A stretch of DNA of 64,000 nt. Source: Gammaproteobacteria bacterium. Its GTDB lineage: Bacteria > Pseudomonadota > Gammaproteobacteria > Pseudomonadales > Azotimanducaceae. Location of the stretch: NCBI GenBank assembly GCA_026708185.1, contig JAPOVK010000062.1, forward strand, positions 100,122-164,121. The letters run 5' to 3'. The position numbers and the translations under genes were made by a program. Under the pieces are notes generated by a model that ran no database searches, was not told the origin of the DNA, and saw nothing but the letters and a program-made list of their open reading frames with translations. This document shows positions 38,378 to 46,419 of this stretch, in pieces. Every line of letters begins with the position of its first letter. The first letter of the stretch is position 1.

Positions 38378-39737
38378 GCTTCACGAGCCCGCAGCGCCGC
38401 GATTCGCGCGCGTGCTCAAGGCGCGCGCCGTGCTGACGCTTTCGTTCGGCGCAATGATCGGCTGGAGCTGGGTCTTGATGACCGGGGTCTGGGTCGCCAA
38501 TGCCGGCAGCGTCGGTACGCTCGTGGCCTTCGCCGCGGGCGGACTCGCCATCGGCTTCATCGCGTTCACGTACGCGGAACTGGCGTCCGCCATGCCCAAG
38601 GCGGGCGGCGAGCACGTCTACACGCTCCACGCTCTCGGGCCCGGTTGGTCGTTCGTGTGCACGTGGGCGCTGCTCATGGCCTATGTCACGGTGTGCGTCT
38701 TCGAGTCCGTGGCACTCCCGACGGCCGTTGAATACCTCGTTCCGGGCATCCGTGTCGGGACGCTGTGGACCGTCGTGGATGCCCCGGTGGACATCGGATT
38801 CGTCGTGGTCGGCTGGGTCGGCGCGATCGTCATGACGGTGGTGAACTACGTCGGCATCCGGACGGCCGCCGTCGTGCAGAACATCGTGACCGGGATGATC
38901 GTGGCCGCGGGCATCTTCCTGATCGCGGGGGCGGCGACGAGCGGCGGCATTGAGACGGCACGTCCTTTCGTCGCCGAACCGGCGATCGGGATACTGACGG
39001 TGCTCATCATGGTCCCGGCCATGCTCGTCGGCTTCGACGTGCTCCCGCAATCGGCGGAGGAAGTCGACCTACCCGCGCGGCGGATCGGGGTCTTGCTGGT
39101 GTTCTCGGTGGGTTTGGCCGTGCTCTGGTACGGCGCTGTGTCGTTCGCCGTCGCGAGCGCCATTCCGAACGCCGAACTGGGCGACGCCAACATGGCCACG
39201 GCGGACGCGGCTGCCCGCCTTTGGCAGCACCCTTGGGCCGGCGAGGCGCTGCTGATCGGCGGCATTGGCGGCATATTGACGAGCTGGAACGCCTTCATCA
39301 TCGGTGGCAGCCGGCTGATCTTCGCGTTGGCCGAGTCCGGCTCGCTGCCCGCCGTGTTCGCACGCCTCCATCCGCGCTACAAGACTCCCTACGCGGCGAT
39401 CGTCCTGATCGGCGCCCTGTCCTGCATATCCCCGCTGTTCGGTCGGACCATCCTCGTCTGGCTGATCAACACGGGCAGCCTTGCGGTGGTAGTGGCCTAC
39501 ATCTTCGTGCCCATCGCCTTCCTGGTACTGCGCCACCGCGAGCCCGAGCTGCCGCGGCCGTTCGAGGTGCGCTACCCGCGCCTCGTGGGCTACACCGCCA
39601 TCGTCCTCGGGGTCGGGCTACTGTGCCTCTATCTGCCAGGTAGTCCTTCGGGATTGGCGTGGCCGCATGAGTGGATCATCGTGCTGATCTGGGCCGCAGT
39701 GGGCGTCTTGGTCTGGATGCGGCATCACCGCCGCTAG
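38370..39737 (+). CDS. APC superfamily amino acid/amine permease
   Basis: A 455-residue transporter with about 12 hydrophobic helices. The first helix carries the APC substrate-site motif (LSFGAMIGWSWVLMTGVWV), and the conserved EAGGEHVYT-like loop appears as PKAGGEHVYTLHALGP. The C-terminal region has the usual PRPFEVRYP linker. Its ligand cannot be predicted. It overlaps the DUF3750 gene, so the two are coupled. Two short hairpins follow it. Confidence 0.9.
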   Translation: MAELHEPAAPRFARVLKARAVLTLSFGAMIGWSWVLMTGVWVANAGSVGTLVAFAAGGLAIGFIAFTYAELASAMPKAGGEHVYTLHALGPGWSFVCTWALLMAYVTVCVFESVALPTAVEYLVPGIRVGTLWTVVDAPVDIGFVVVGWVGAIVMTVVNYVGIRTAAVVQNIVTGMIVAAGIFLIAGAATSGGIETARPFVAEPAIGILTVLIMVPAMLVGFDVLPQSAEEVDLPARRIGVLLVFSVGLAVLWYGAVSFAVASAIPNAELGDANMATADAAARLWQHPWAGEALLIGGIGGILTSWNAFIIGGSRLIFALAESGSLPAVFARLHPRYKTPYAAIVLIGALSCISPLFGRTILVWLINTGSLAVVVAYIFVPIAFLVLRHREPELPRPFEVRYPRLVGYTAIVLGVGLLCLYLPGSPSGLAWPHEWIIVLIWAAVGVLVWMRHHRR

Positions 39738-39764
39738 CGTGGTCCGCGGCGGTCCACGACCGCA

Positions 39765-39795
39765 TCCCGGCATAGCGGGACGCCGTTTAGGCGTC
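39765..39795. terminator. Two short overlapping hairpins after the APC permease
   Basis: TCCCG / GCATAG / CGGGA at 39765-39780 and GACGCC / GTTTA / GGCGTC at 39779-39795. They share two bases, so they could be mutually exclusive. They separate the permease from the decayed MFS gene. Confidence 0.4.
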
Positions 39796-39801
39796 TCCAC
39801 G

Positions 39802-40609
39802 ATGCTCGCCTTTGGCGTTGGCGAAGCGTCGGGCGCGTTCAAAAACATGGCTTGGGGCGTGCTGCTGCTTTTCTACTACCAGCAGGTCGTTGGTGTGGAA
39901 GCCGCGCTCGTGGGTCTCGCCTCGCGATCGCCGTGATGGTGGACGCTGTGACCGACCCCCTCATCGGGACCTGGTCGGACCGAATCCGCACCCGCTGGGG
40001 TCGACGGCACCCGATGCTCCTTCTGGCGTCTGTGCCCCTGGCCGCGACGTTCATTGCGCTGTTCAACCCGCCGGATGGCCTCACCGAACTCGGCAACTTC
40101 CTTTGGCTGATGGTATTCGGGGTCCTCGTTCGCGCGTCGTACACGTTCTACAACATCCCGCACCTGGCGCTAGGTGCCGAGATGGCGCACGACTACGATC
40201 AGCGCTCAACGCTGTTCGCGTACTCGGCGTTCATCGGGGCGATGTCGGTGGCCGTGTCATCGGGGCTAACCAGAACTCCATGCTCGCCGACGTCGCCGAC
40301 GAGCACGAATTGGAGACGGGTATCCGCCGCGAAGGTGTGCTCTACGCTGTGCGGGCTTTCTCCAACAAGGCGACGGCAGCCTTCGGCACGCTGTTTGGCG
40401 GCATCCTGCTGTCCGCGATCGACTTCCCCGAGAACGCGACGCGCGGCTCGGTGCCGGCGGAGACCGTCTGGAACTTGGGCCTGATTGCTGGGCCGGCCAC
40501 GTCGGTCTTCTCGTTGTTGGCACTGTTGTTCTACCTGCGCTACCGCATCAACCGGCAGCGGCACCGGGCGATCGTCGAACAGTTGCTCAAGCGTCGGGCC
40601 GCGTCCTGA
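39802..40609 (+). pseudogene. Decayed MFS transporter (glycoside/GPH-like sugar:cation symporter)
   Basis: Three pieces of one transporter lie in different frames. Frame 1 (39802 to about 39925) reads MLAFGVGEASGAFKNMAWG. A one-base loss near 39920-39925 shifts to LAIAVMVDAVTDPLIGTWSDR ... SVAVSSG (to about 40263). Then a large internal deletion joins directly to ANQNSMLADVADEHELETG ... RAAS (to 40609) in the third frame. Family members have about 440-480 residues; roughly 190 are missing here. The gene cannot make a working transporter. Confidence 0.82.
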
Positions 40610-40654
40610 CAGTGCGCTGTGATATGGTCGCCGGGTTCGTTTTGGGGAGGCGAG

Positions 40655-41569
40655 ATGCACACTCACCACTACGCCGCGTGCGAGGATCTCAGCGACGTCA
40701 TGGCCGAGATCGAGCGGCTCGGGCTCGAGAAGCGGGTCTTAGAACTCGACGCCTACGGGTTCACGGTGCTAGAAGGCATCCTCGACGACGACACGGCGGC
40801 AACGGCCCGGCAGGCGGTTGCTGACATCTGCGAGCGCCAGACCGGCGTCGAGCCGGACTTCGAGAAGGGCGATTCGCATCCGGACTGGCGCCTCATTCCG
40901 TACCTGATGCCACGCCACCCGGTCTTCCAGGACATTCTCCTGAACGAGACCTCGGTGGCGCTGATGCACTACCTGCTCGGCAAGAGCGCGCAGCTCTCGT
41001 CCATGACCTGCCATTTCAAGGGGCCGGGCGACGGCGGCCAGCTTCCGCTGCATACGGACACCGGCATGCCCGCGCCGCTACCGCTGTATTCGCAGGTAGC
41101 GAACATCAACTACGCGCTGACCGACTACTCCAAGGAAGGCGGCTGCCTCGCGATCGTGCCTGGAAGCCACAAGTGGGCGCGCAATCCGGAACCCTCGGAG
41201 ATCTTCCTGGACGGCCCAGCCGCGAATCCGAACGCGGAAGCCATGGAGATTCGCGCTGGGGACGCGGTCATCTGGCACGGCAACATGTGGCACGGCAGCT
41301 ACCCGCGGCGGATCCCCGGGCTACGCCTGAACTTGGCGGTGTACCACGCCCGTCCGTACTGGAAAGTGCAGGAGCGCTACGGCGATGCCTTGCCGCAGGA
41401 CGTGATCGACCGGCACGGCAACAACCCGGTATTCCGCCAGTTGGCGGGACTCAACGAACACATGGGATGGATGGAGGAGGGCCCGGCCTTCCTCGACCAG
41501 AAGAACGGCGGCTACAAGGCCGGTGGGGCCCAGACGCTGCGCACGGGTCGCAATAGCTGGCAGTCCTAG
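40655..41569 (+). CDS. Phytanoyl-CoA dioxygenase (PhyH) family protein
   Basis: A 304-residue Fe(II)/2-oxoglutarate oxygenase with H-x-D in QLPLHTDTGMPAPL and the distal histidine and arginine in NMWHGSYPRRIPGLRLNL. An IVPGSHKWARNP loop precedes them. A GGGGAGG ribosome site lies six bases before the ATG. It is followed after 70 bases by a TonB-dependent receptor on the same strand, so the two may serve one imported compound. The stop TAG begins a REP-like repeat. Confidence 0.88.
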   Translation: MHTHHYAACEDLSDVMAEIERLGLEKRVLELDAYGFTVLEGILDDDTAATARQAVADICERQTGVEPDFEKGDSHPDWRLIPYLMPRHPVFQDILLNETSVALMHYLLGKSAQLSSMTCHFKGPGDGGQLPLHTDTGMPAPLPLYSQVANINYALTDYSKEGGCLAIVPGSHKWARNPEPSEIFLDGPAANPNAEAMEIRAGDAVIWHGNMWHGSYPRRIPGLRLNLAVYHARPYWKVQERYGDALPQDVIDRHGNNPVFRQLAGLNEHMGWMEEGPAFLDQKNGGYKAGGAQTLRTGRNSWQS

Positions 41570-41594
41570 GCGGACAAAGGCAATGGCTGTCGCC
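41566..41594. repeat. Diverged REP-like element with CTAG head; supplies a stop codon
   Basis: CTAGGCGGAC at the gene end is followed after 13 bases by GTCGCC, giving an imperfect hairpin (one extra G in the left arm). The TAG is the stop codon of the PhyH gene, as for the other copies. Confidence 0.45.
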
Positions 41595-41639
41595 TCGTAG
41601 ACTTCAATTGCCAGCAATGGCAACGCAGGAGTAGTACAC

Positions 41640-44126
41640 ATGACCACACCGTTTCCGCTTCGCTCGCTAACCTCGGCTTTGGCCGGCGCTCTCCTGCTCG
41701 GAACGGCGCCCGCGCTCGCGCAGGACGACGAGGGCCAGGAAGAAACACAGGGCGAGGACATCGAGGAGATCATCGTCTCGGCGACCTACCGCGACACCCG
41801 ACTGATGAATACCCCCTTGACCATCTCGGCGGTCACCGACGCCGAGATCGTCGCCAAGGGCATCGAGGACATCCAGACGCTCTACCAGTCGATCCCCGGC
41901 TTGGCGTACCGCACCAACTCGCAGACCTACAACACGCTATCGGTTCGGGGACTGACCCCGCCGTCCGGTGGTGGCGGCGCCATGGTCGGGGTCTACACGG
42001 ACAACCTGCCGATGACGGACAGCAATACCGGCGGGCTGTCCCAGACCTTGGGCGCGTTGTTCGACATGGAGCGCGTCGAAGTCCTCAAGGGGCCGCAAGG
42101 CACGCTGTACGGCGAGGGCAACCTCGGCGGCTCGATCCGCTACATCACCAAGAAGCCCGACCCGAGCGGCTTCGACTACTCGTTCCAGACCAACGTCGAG
42201 GACATCGGCGAATCCGACGGCCTCTCCTACCGCGCCGACGCCATGGTGAACATCCCGCTGGGCGACCGCCTCGCAGCGCGCTTGGTCGCGTACCGCCGCG
42301 ACAGGGTGGGGATTCTCGACCAGGTCGCGCCCCGCAACGAGAAGGACGTGGACACGTTCCTCGAAGACGGCGCACGCATCAAGGTGGCCTGGTTCCCGAG
42401 CGACACCGTCGAGGTGTCCGCGATGGTCAACATCATCAACGGCGACTACGGTGGCCCCGGCCTCGGCTACCACTGCTTCACCGAGTCGACGCCGTCGGAC
42501 CCGGGTGGCCAGTTCCCCGAGTACGACCTGCCCGGCACGACCTGCGCGGGCCAGTTCGACCAGTTCGGCCGCGATCCGTACGTCACGCACTTGGCGCACC
42601 CGACCCACACGAGCGGCGGCTGGGACGACCAGGCGATGTACAACTTCAACATCGAGTGGGAACTGGCCTTCGCCGACCTGACCGCCTCCACGTCGTACTT
42701 CGACCGCCAGACGGACTACTCCGAGGAAACGAGCCCCAGGTTCTCGGCCGGGCTGCGGGGTCTGGTCAATGGAGCGGCATGTTTCGGGGCCGTCCCCGGG
42801 TGCGGGCCCAACACGTTGGCGAGCCTCGGTGGCGACGGCATCTTCTACCGAGCGACCGAGCGCTTCGTTCAGGAGCTTCGGCTGGTATCCAATACGGATG
42901 GACCGTGGCAATGGACGGTTGGCGGCTACTACAAGGACGACGAATCCCAGGGCACGCGCCACAGCGCGTGCCACGAGGGCGGGTCGCCACTCTACGCCGG
43001 CATCGACACGCACTGCGCGTTGCAGTATTCGTTCTACGACAATGTGCCCTTGGCCACGCAACAGGCCATCGTCCTCTGGCTGAACACGGCGATCTACCCG
43101 GGCACCACCAACTTCCGCACATTCGGCGAGGAGTCGCTCTTCGGCGAGGTGTCGTACCGCTTCAACGAACAGTGGGAGCTACTCGTCGGCGCGCGTTCGG
43201 CACGCGTCCAGTACGACCTGGACCTCGCCCCGCCCGGCAGCGATTCTCGCGACAACCCCGACAGGTCACTCTCCACGCCGAGCCGGTTCCTGTCGCCGAA
43301 AGTCACCCTCACTTGGCGCCCGAGGACCGACTTGATGATCTACGGCACCTATTCGTCCGGGTTCCGGCCGGGGATCATCAACACGGGGCTTGCGACGCGG
43401 ATCGCCGAACTGGATGCGGTGCGCGCTGGCAACCCGGCAGCCGAGCAGTACTACCAGAACTTGAACGACCTGCAGGAGGTCGATGGCGACTCCGTCGTCA
43501 ACTACGAACTGGGCATCAAGGCAACCGTCGCCGACGGTCGCGTCAGTTTCGTCGGTTCTCTCTACCAACTCGATTGGAAGGACACGATCATCAGCGTCAG
43601 CGACGAGATTCCGGACGTTCCGGGCGTATCGCCATTGCCGTTCAACTACAACATCAACGGCGGCACGGCGGAGAGCCAGGGGATGGACTTCGAGATCCGC
43701 ACGGTGTTGACGGACAATCTGCGCCTCAACTTCGGCGGCGACTGGAACTGGGAGGCCGTGATCGGGGCTGCCGGCCGGGGGCGCTACGGGGGCGTGGCCA
43801 TCGAGCCGGGGAACCGCTTGGCCAACGCGCCCGAGTACAGCGGCTACGCCGCGTTGATGTACGACTTCGTCCTGGCCGGCTACAACGCCCAAGCGCGCCT
43901 GGACGGCTACATGATCGCGGAGTCCTGGAACACCGCCAACAACGAGCGCCCGGCGCCCGCGTACGAGACCTTCGACGCTAAGCTACTGCTGGGACGGGAC
44001 GACTGGCAGGTCGGTGCCTACATCCGCAACTTGTTCGACGAAACCGTGGTCTACGAACTCAACCAGGTGGGCTACCGGTTCGGTCGACCGCGCACGTTCG
44101 GGGTGCAGTTGAACTACAGGCTTTAG
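41640..44126 (+). CDS. TonB-dependent outer-membrane receptor
   Basis: An 828-residue receptor. The signal peptide ends in LLLGTAPALAQ. A TonB-box-like EEIIVSATYRDT follows, then the plug domain (PLTISAVTDAEIVAKG, MERVEVLKGPQGTLYGEGNLGGSIRYITKKP) and a 22-strand barrel ending in aromatic FGVQLNYRL. It takes up a large or scarce ligand across the outer membrane using TonB. Ligand unknown; the preceding PhyH gene is a possible partner. Confidence 0.92.
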   Translation: MTTPFPLRSLTSALAGALLLGTAPALAQDDEGQEETQGEDIEEIIVSATYRDTRLMNTPLTISAVTDAEIVAKGIEDIQTLYQSIPGLAYRTNSQTYNTLSVRGLTPPSGGGGAMVGVYTDNLPMTDSNTGGLSQTLGALFDMERVEVLKGPQGTLYGEGNLGGSIRYITKKPDPSGFDYSFQTNVEDIGESDGLSYRADAMVNIPLGDRLAARLVAYRRDRVGILDQVAPRNEKDVDTFLEDGARIKVAWFPSDTVEVSAMVNIINGDYGGPGLGYHCFTESTPSDPGGQFPEYDLPGTTCAGQFDQFGRDPYVTHLAHPTHTSGGWDDQAMYNFNIEWELAFADLTASTSYFDRQTDYSEETSPRFSAGLRGLVNGAACFGAVPGCGPNTLASLGGDGIFYRATERFVQELRLVSNTDGPWQWTVGGYYKDDESQGTRHSACHEGGSPLYAGIDTHCALQYSFYDNVPLATQQAIVLWLNTAIYPGTTNFRTFGEESLFGEVSYRFNEQWELLVGARSARVQYDLDLAPPGSDSRDNPDRSLSTPSRFLSPKVTLTWRPRTDLMIYGTYSSGFRPGIINTGLATRIAELDAVRAGNPAAEQYYQNLNDLQEVDGDSVVNYELGIKATVADGRVSFVGSLYQLDWKDTIISVSDEIPDVPGVSPLPFNYNINGGTAESQGMDFEIRTVLTDNLRLNFGGDWNWEAVIGAAGRGRYGGVAIEPGNRLANAPEYSGYAALMYDFVLAGYNAQARLDGYMIAESWNTANNERPAPAYETFDAKLLLGRDDWQVGAYIRNLFDETVVYELNQVGYRFGRPRTFGVQLNYRL

Positions 44127-44155
44127 CGGTTGACCGGGCCCAGGCCCGCTACAAC
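44124..44155. repeat. Palindrome containing the stop codons of two convergent genes
   Basis: Outer arms TAGCGG (44124-44129) and CCGCTA (44146-44151) each contain a stop codon: that of the receptor gene and that of the coiled-coil gene. On the minus strand the inner hairpin CGGGCC / TG / GGCCCG follows the GTTGTAG head also seen at 32131-32154. Confidence 0.55.
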
Positions 44156-44715
44156 GTCGCAACCAGTTGGAGTGCGAAAGTTCCGACGATTGCGGAGGTC
44201 GCAGTGAGGGCGACGACGAGCGCGATGCCCTGGAGTTTGAATTGCTGCGCCGCGTCAATCCGGCGGCCGAGTTCGGTCTGCACGGATTGGATGTGGTCGA
44301 ACATGCGTTGCTCGAAGGCTCGTAGATAGGAGGCCTGTTCGTCGAACCGCTTGTCGACCTGCTCGAACCGCTTGTCGACCTGCTCGAACCGCTTGTCGAC
44401 CTGCTCGAACCGCTTGTCGACCTGCTCGAACCGCTTGTCCACCTGCTCGAACCGCTTGTCCACCTGCTCGAACCGACTATCGAACCTGTCGAGCCGGGCG
44501 TTGGTGTCGTCGAGGCGCTCGCCGAGGTGGGTGCCCAAGTCGTCGATCCGCCTGTTGGTGTCGTCGATCCTTTCGCCAAGACGCGTGCCGAGGTCATCGA
44601 TCCGCTTGTCGACGTGGTCGATTCGCTCGCCCATATGGGCATCCAGATCAGATATGCGTTGGTTGACGCCCTCGGTGTCGCGCCGCAACAACGCTACGAG
44701 TTCATCTGTCTCCAT
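44149..44715 (-). CDS. Heptad-repeat coiled-coil protein with C-terminal membrane helix
   Basis: A 188-residue protein. It starts METDELVALLRRDTEGVNQRISDLD, followed by I-D-D-L-G-x-x-L-G-E-R repeats, and then six perfect copies of the heptad FEQVDKR (DNA 44347-44472). Near the C-terminus is a membrane helix (about residues 160-185). The ATG at 44715 was chosen for its GAGG site at eight bases; an open frame continues upstream. A membrane-tethered rod resembling Bdr-type proteins is implied. Function unknown. Confidence 0.75.
   Translation of the reverse strand: METDELVALLRRDTEGVNQRISDLDAHMGERIDHVDKRIDDLGTRLGERIDDTNRRIDDLGTHLGERLDDTNARLDRFDSRFEQVDKRFEQVDKRFEQVDKRFEQVDKRFEQVDKRFEQVDKRFDEQASYLRAFEQRMFDHIQSVQTELGRRIDAAQQFKLQGIALVVALTATSAIVGTFALQLVATL
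44347..44472. repeat. Six perfect or near-perfect 21-bp tandem repeats
   Basis: The unit is CCGCTTGTCGACCTGCTCGA plus one base (plus strand), which encodes FEQVDKR on the minus strand. Six copies in a row differ at one or two silent positions. Length is a multiple of three, so copy-number change keeps the frame. Confidence 0.9.
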
Positions 44716-44991
44716 AGACTTGTCCTCGACCTCATGGGTGGCGGCCGGCTCGGCAGGTGTCGCGGGTGCGCGCCGCGCGCTGCGATCCGAGGTCTCTCGC
44801 CTGTGGCTTGCTGGTGATTGCATCGTTTCAATCGTCGCCCGTAGGGATTTGCGTCGCTCTGACAACGCAGTCGATCGTCTGCAAAATGTCGGGTTAATCA
44901 TGGAGTTAAGGCGTACCTGTGTCAACGGAGCAAGGGTGTACGAGCGGCGCGTACGCGTGTGTGCGAGGGTCTCCCGCTTGCTACGCGGACG

Positions 44992-46254
44992 TCAGACGGC
45001 TCGCGTTTTCAGCCGCGTGTGTCCCACGAGGACGACCACCGTCTCGGCAACGAAGCCGAGCAGGAGAATGACGGCAGCGACGACATGGTCGAGCCACCCT
45101 GCCGCGAAAGCCGCTTGCGCGAGAACGGCGATGGCCAGCACCCGCATCACGCCGCCGATGGCCATGCTGCCGGTGCGGCGCTTGACCATCAGCGTGCCGT
45201 GGAAGTAGTTGCGCGCGATGATCACGACGGGCATGAGACACATCACCAGCAGGACCTCGGTGGCGTGGTCCAGCACCTGGCCTTGGATGCCGAGCAAGCC
45301 GCCTAGGATCCACAGCGACAGGGGTGTCAACGTGATGCCGAGCATGATGGCGGTCAACCCGGCGCCAACGAGCGCCATGAACCGCCGCTTGGTCTCGATG
45401 TCGTCCAAACCGAAAGTCACGAAGAAATGCCGGAACTGGTTCGCCGCCTGCTGGAACATCGTGCTGAAATCGAAGGCGACGCGTAGCGCGGCGATGCTGG
45501 CGATGCCATCGGGCATGCGGCTGACGAAGGCGTAGAGCACGGGTCGGCTGATCGCGAACATCACGCCGGTGGCGGTCATCGGCAGGAAGAAGCGCAGCAG
45601 TTCGGCAACGCGGAGGGTCTCGTGCTCGAGGGTCACGGGCCACCGATAACGGGTGCGGTACACCAGCGCGGTGAGGCCCCAATGCAGGACGCCGGCGATG
45701 GTCTGCGCACCGACAACGGTGAGCACAGGTTCCAACCCGATCGCGAAGCCGGTCACGAGAGCGATGACGGCTGCCGCGAGGAACACCGCGTTCAGCGCGG
45801 TGACCCAGCCTGTCAGTTGCGCCTGCACCAGGAGCCCCGTGTAGAACATCCGCTGCCCGGTGATGAACAGCAGCGGCAGCATGTAGAGCAGGTACTCGAT
45901 TACCCGCTCGGTCAATGGCGCGTCGATTCCGTACGCGAGCGCGACACCGGCCGCCCCGCCCGGCGTCGTTGCAATCATGGCCAGGGGGATGGTCAGGACC
46001 AGGCTCCACACGGCGACGAACCCGTGACTCAGCCGCTTGCCGTGAGGGCTGCGGGCGAACACGTTGGAGAGTTGGGGGGCAAAGTTGAGCCCCGCGTTGA
46101 GGAACCCGAACGTGCTGGAAGCCAAGGCGAACACGGCGAGTTCGGTGACCGCGTTCGGGTAGCGCGCCAGCGCGCCGTTCTGGAACTGAACCGCGAGCAC
46201 CATCGCGACGCCGGTCAGGGCGAGCGGCCAGTAGAAGCGCCAGTATTTCCGCAA
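44992..46254 (-). CDS. Polytopic flippase-like transporter (MOP/MATE superfamily-like)
   Basis: A 420-residue membrane protein with about 12 hydrophobic helices and few charged residues outside loops. Segments such as SRPVLYAFVSRMPDGIASIAALRVAFDFSTMFQQAANQFRHFF and LLFITGQRMFYTGLLVQAQ suggest a MOP-superfamily exporter or flippase of the polysaccharide/MurJ/ANKH-like kind. The subfamily is not certain. The gene is divergent from the lipoprotein gene. It has no adjacent polysaccharide genes. Confidence 0.6.
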   Translation of the reverse strand: MRKYWRFYWPLALTGVAMVLAVQFQNGALARYPNAVTELAVFALASSTFGFLNAGLNFAPQLSNVFARSPHGKRLSHGFVAVWSLVLTIPLAMIATTPGGAAGVALAYGIDAPLTERVIEYLLYMLPLLFITGQRMFYTGLLVQAQLTGWVTALNAVFLAAAVIALVTGFAIGLEPVLTVVGAQTIAGVLHWGLTALVYRTRYRWPVTLEHETLRVAELLRFFLPMTATGVMFAISRPVLYAFVSRMPDGIASIAALRVAFDFSTMFQQAANQFRHFFVTFGLDDIETKRRFMALVGAGLTAIMLGITLTPLSLWILGGLLGIQGQVLDHATEVLLVMCLMPVVIIARNYFHGTLMVKRRTGSMAIGGVMRVLAIAVLAQAAFAAGWLDHVVAAVILLLGFVAETVVVLVGHTRLKTRAV

Positions 46255-46289
46255 CGCGCGTCGTCTTGCCTTAAGGCGCTGTCACAATA

Positions 46290-46304
46290 ACAAAACGGTT
46301 TTGT
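46290..46304. promoter_or_regulatory. 15-bp palindrome, possible operator
   Basis: ACAAAAC / G / GTTTTGT is a perfect inverted repeat in the divergent gap between the flippase-like gene and the lipoprotein/TonB-receptor genes. It is AT-rich within a GC-rich genome and could be a repressor site for either direction. Confidence 0.35.
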
Positions 46305-46419
46305 AACCGTACGTTCATGGTCCGCCGGTAGGTTCTACTTCCCGTCGATGCAGGCGTGCTGTGCGTCCTTCGACCGGGTCACGCGGTCTGTCGCGCATGC
46401 GGTAGCTCTTGGGGGGCAC

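Noticed and set aside
44347..44472. CRISPR-like array
   Set aside because: The units are directly adjacent without spacers and encode heptads; these are coding tandem repeats.
44149..44925. Longer start (258 residues) for the coiled-coil protein
   Set aside because: The extra N-terminus is low-complexity and has no ribosome site, whereas ATG 44715 has GAGG at good distance.
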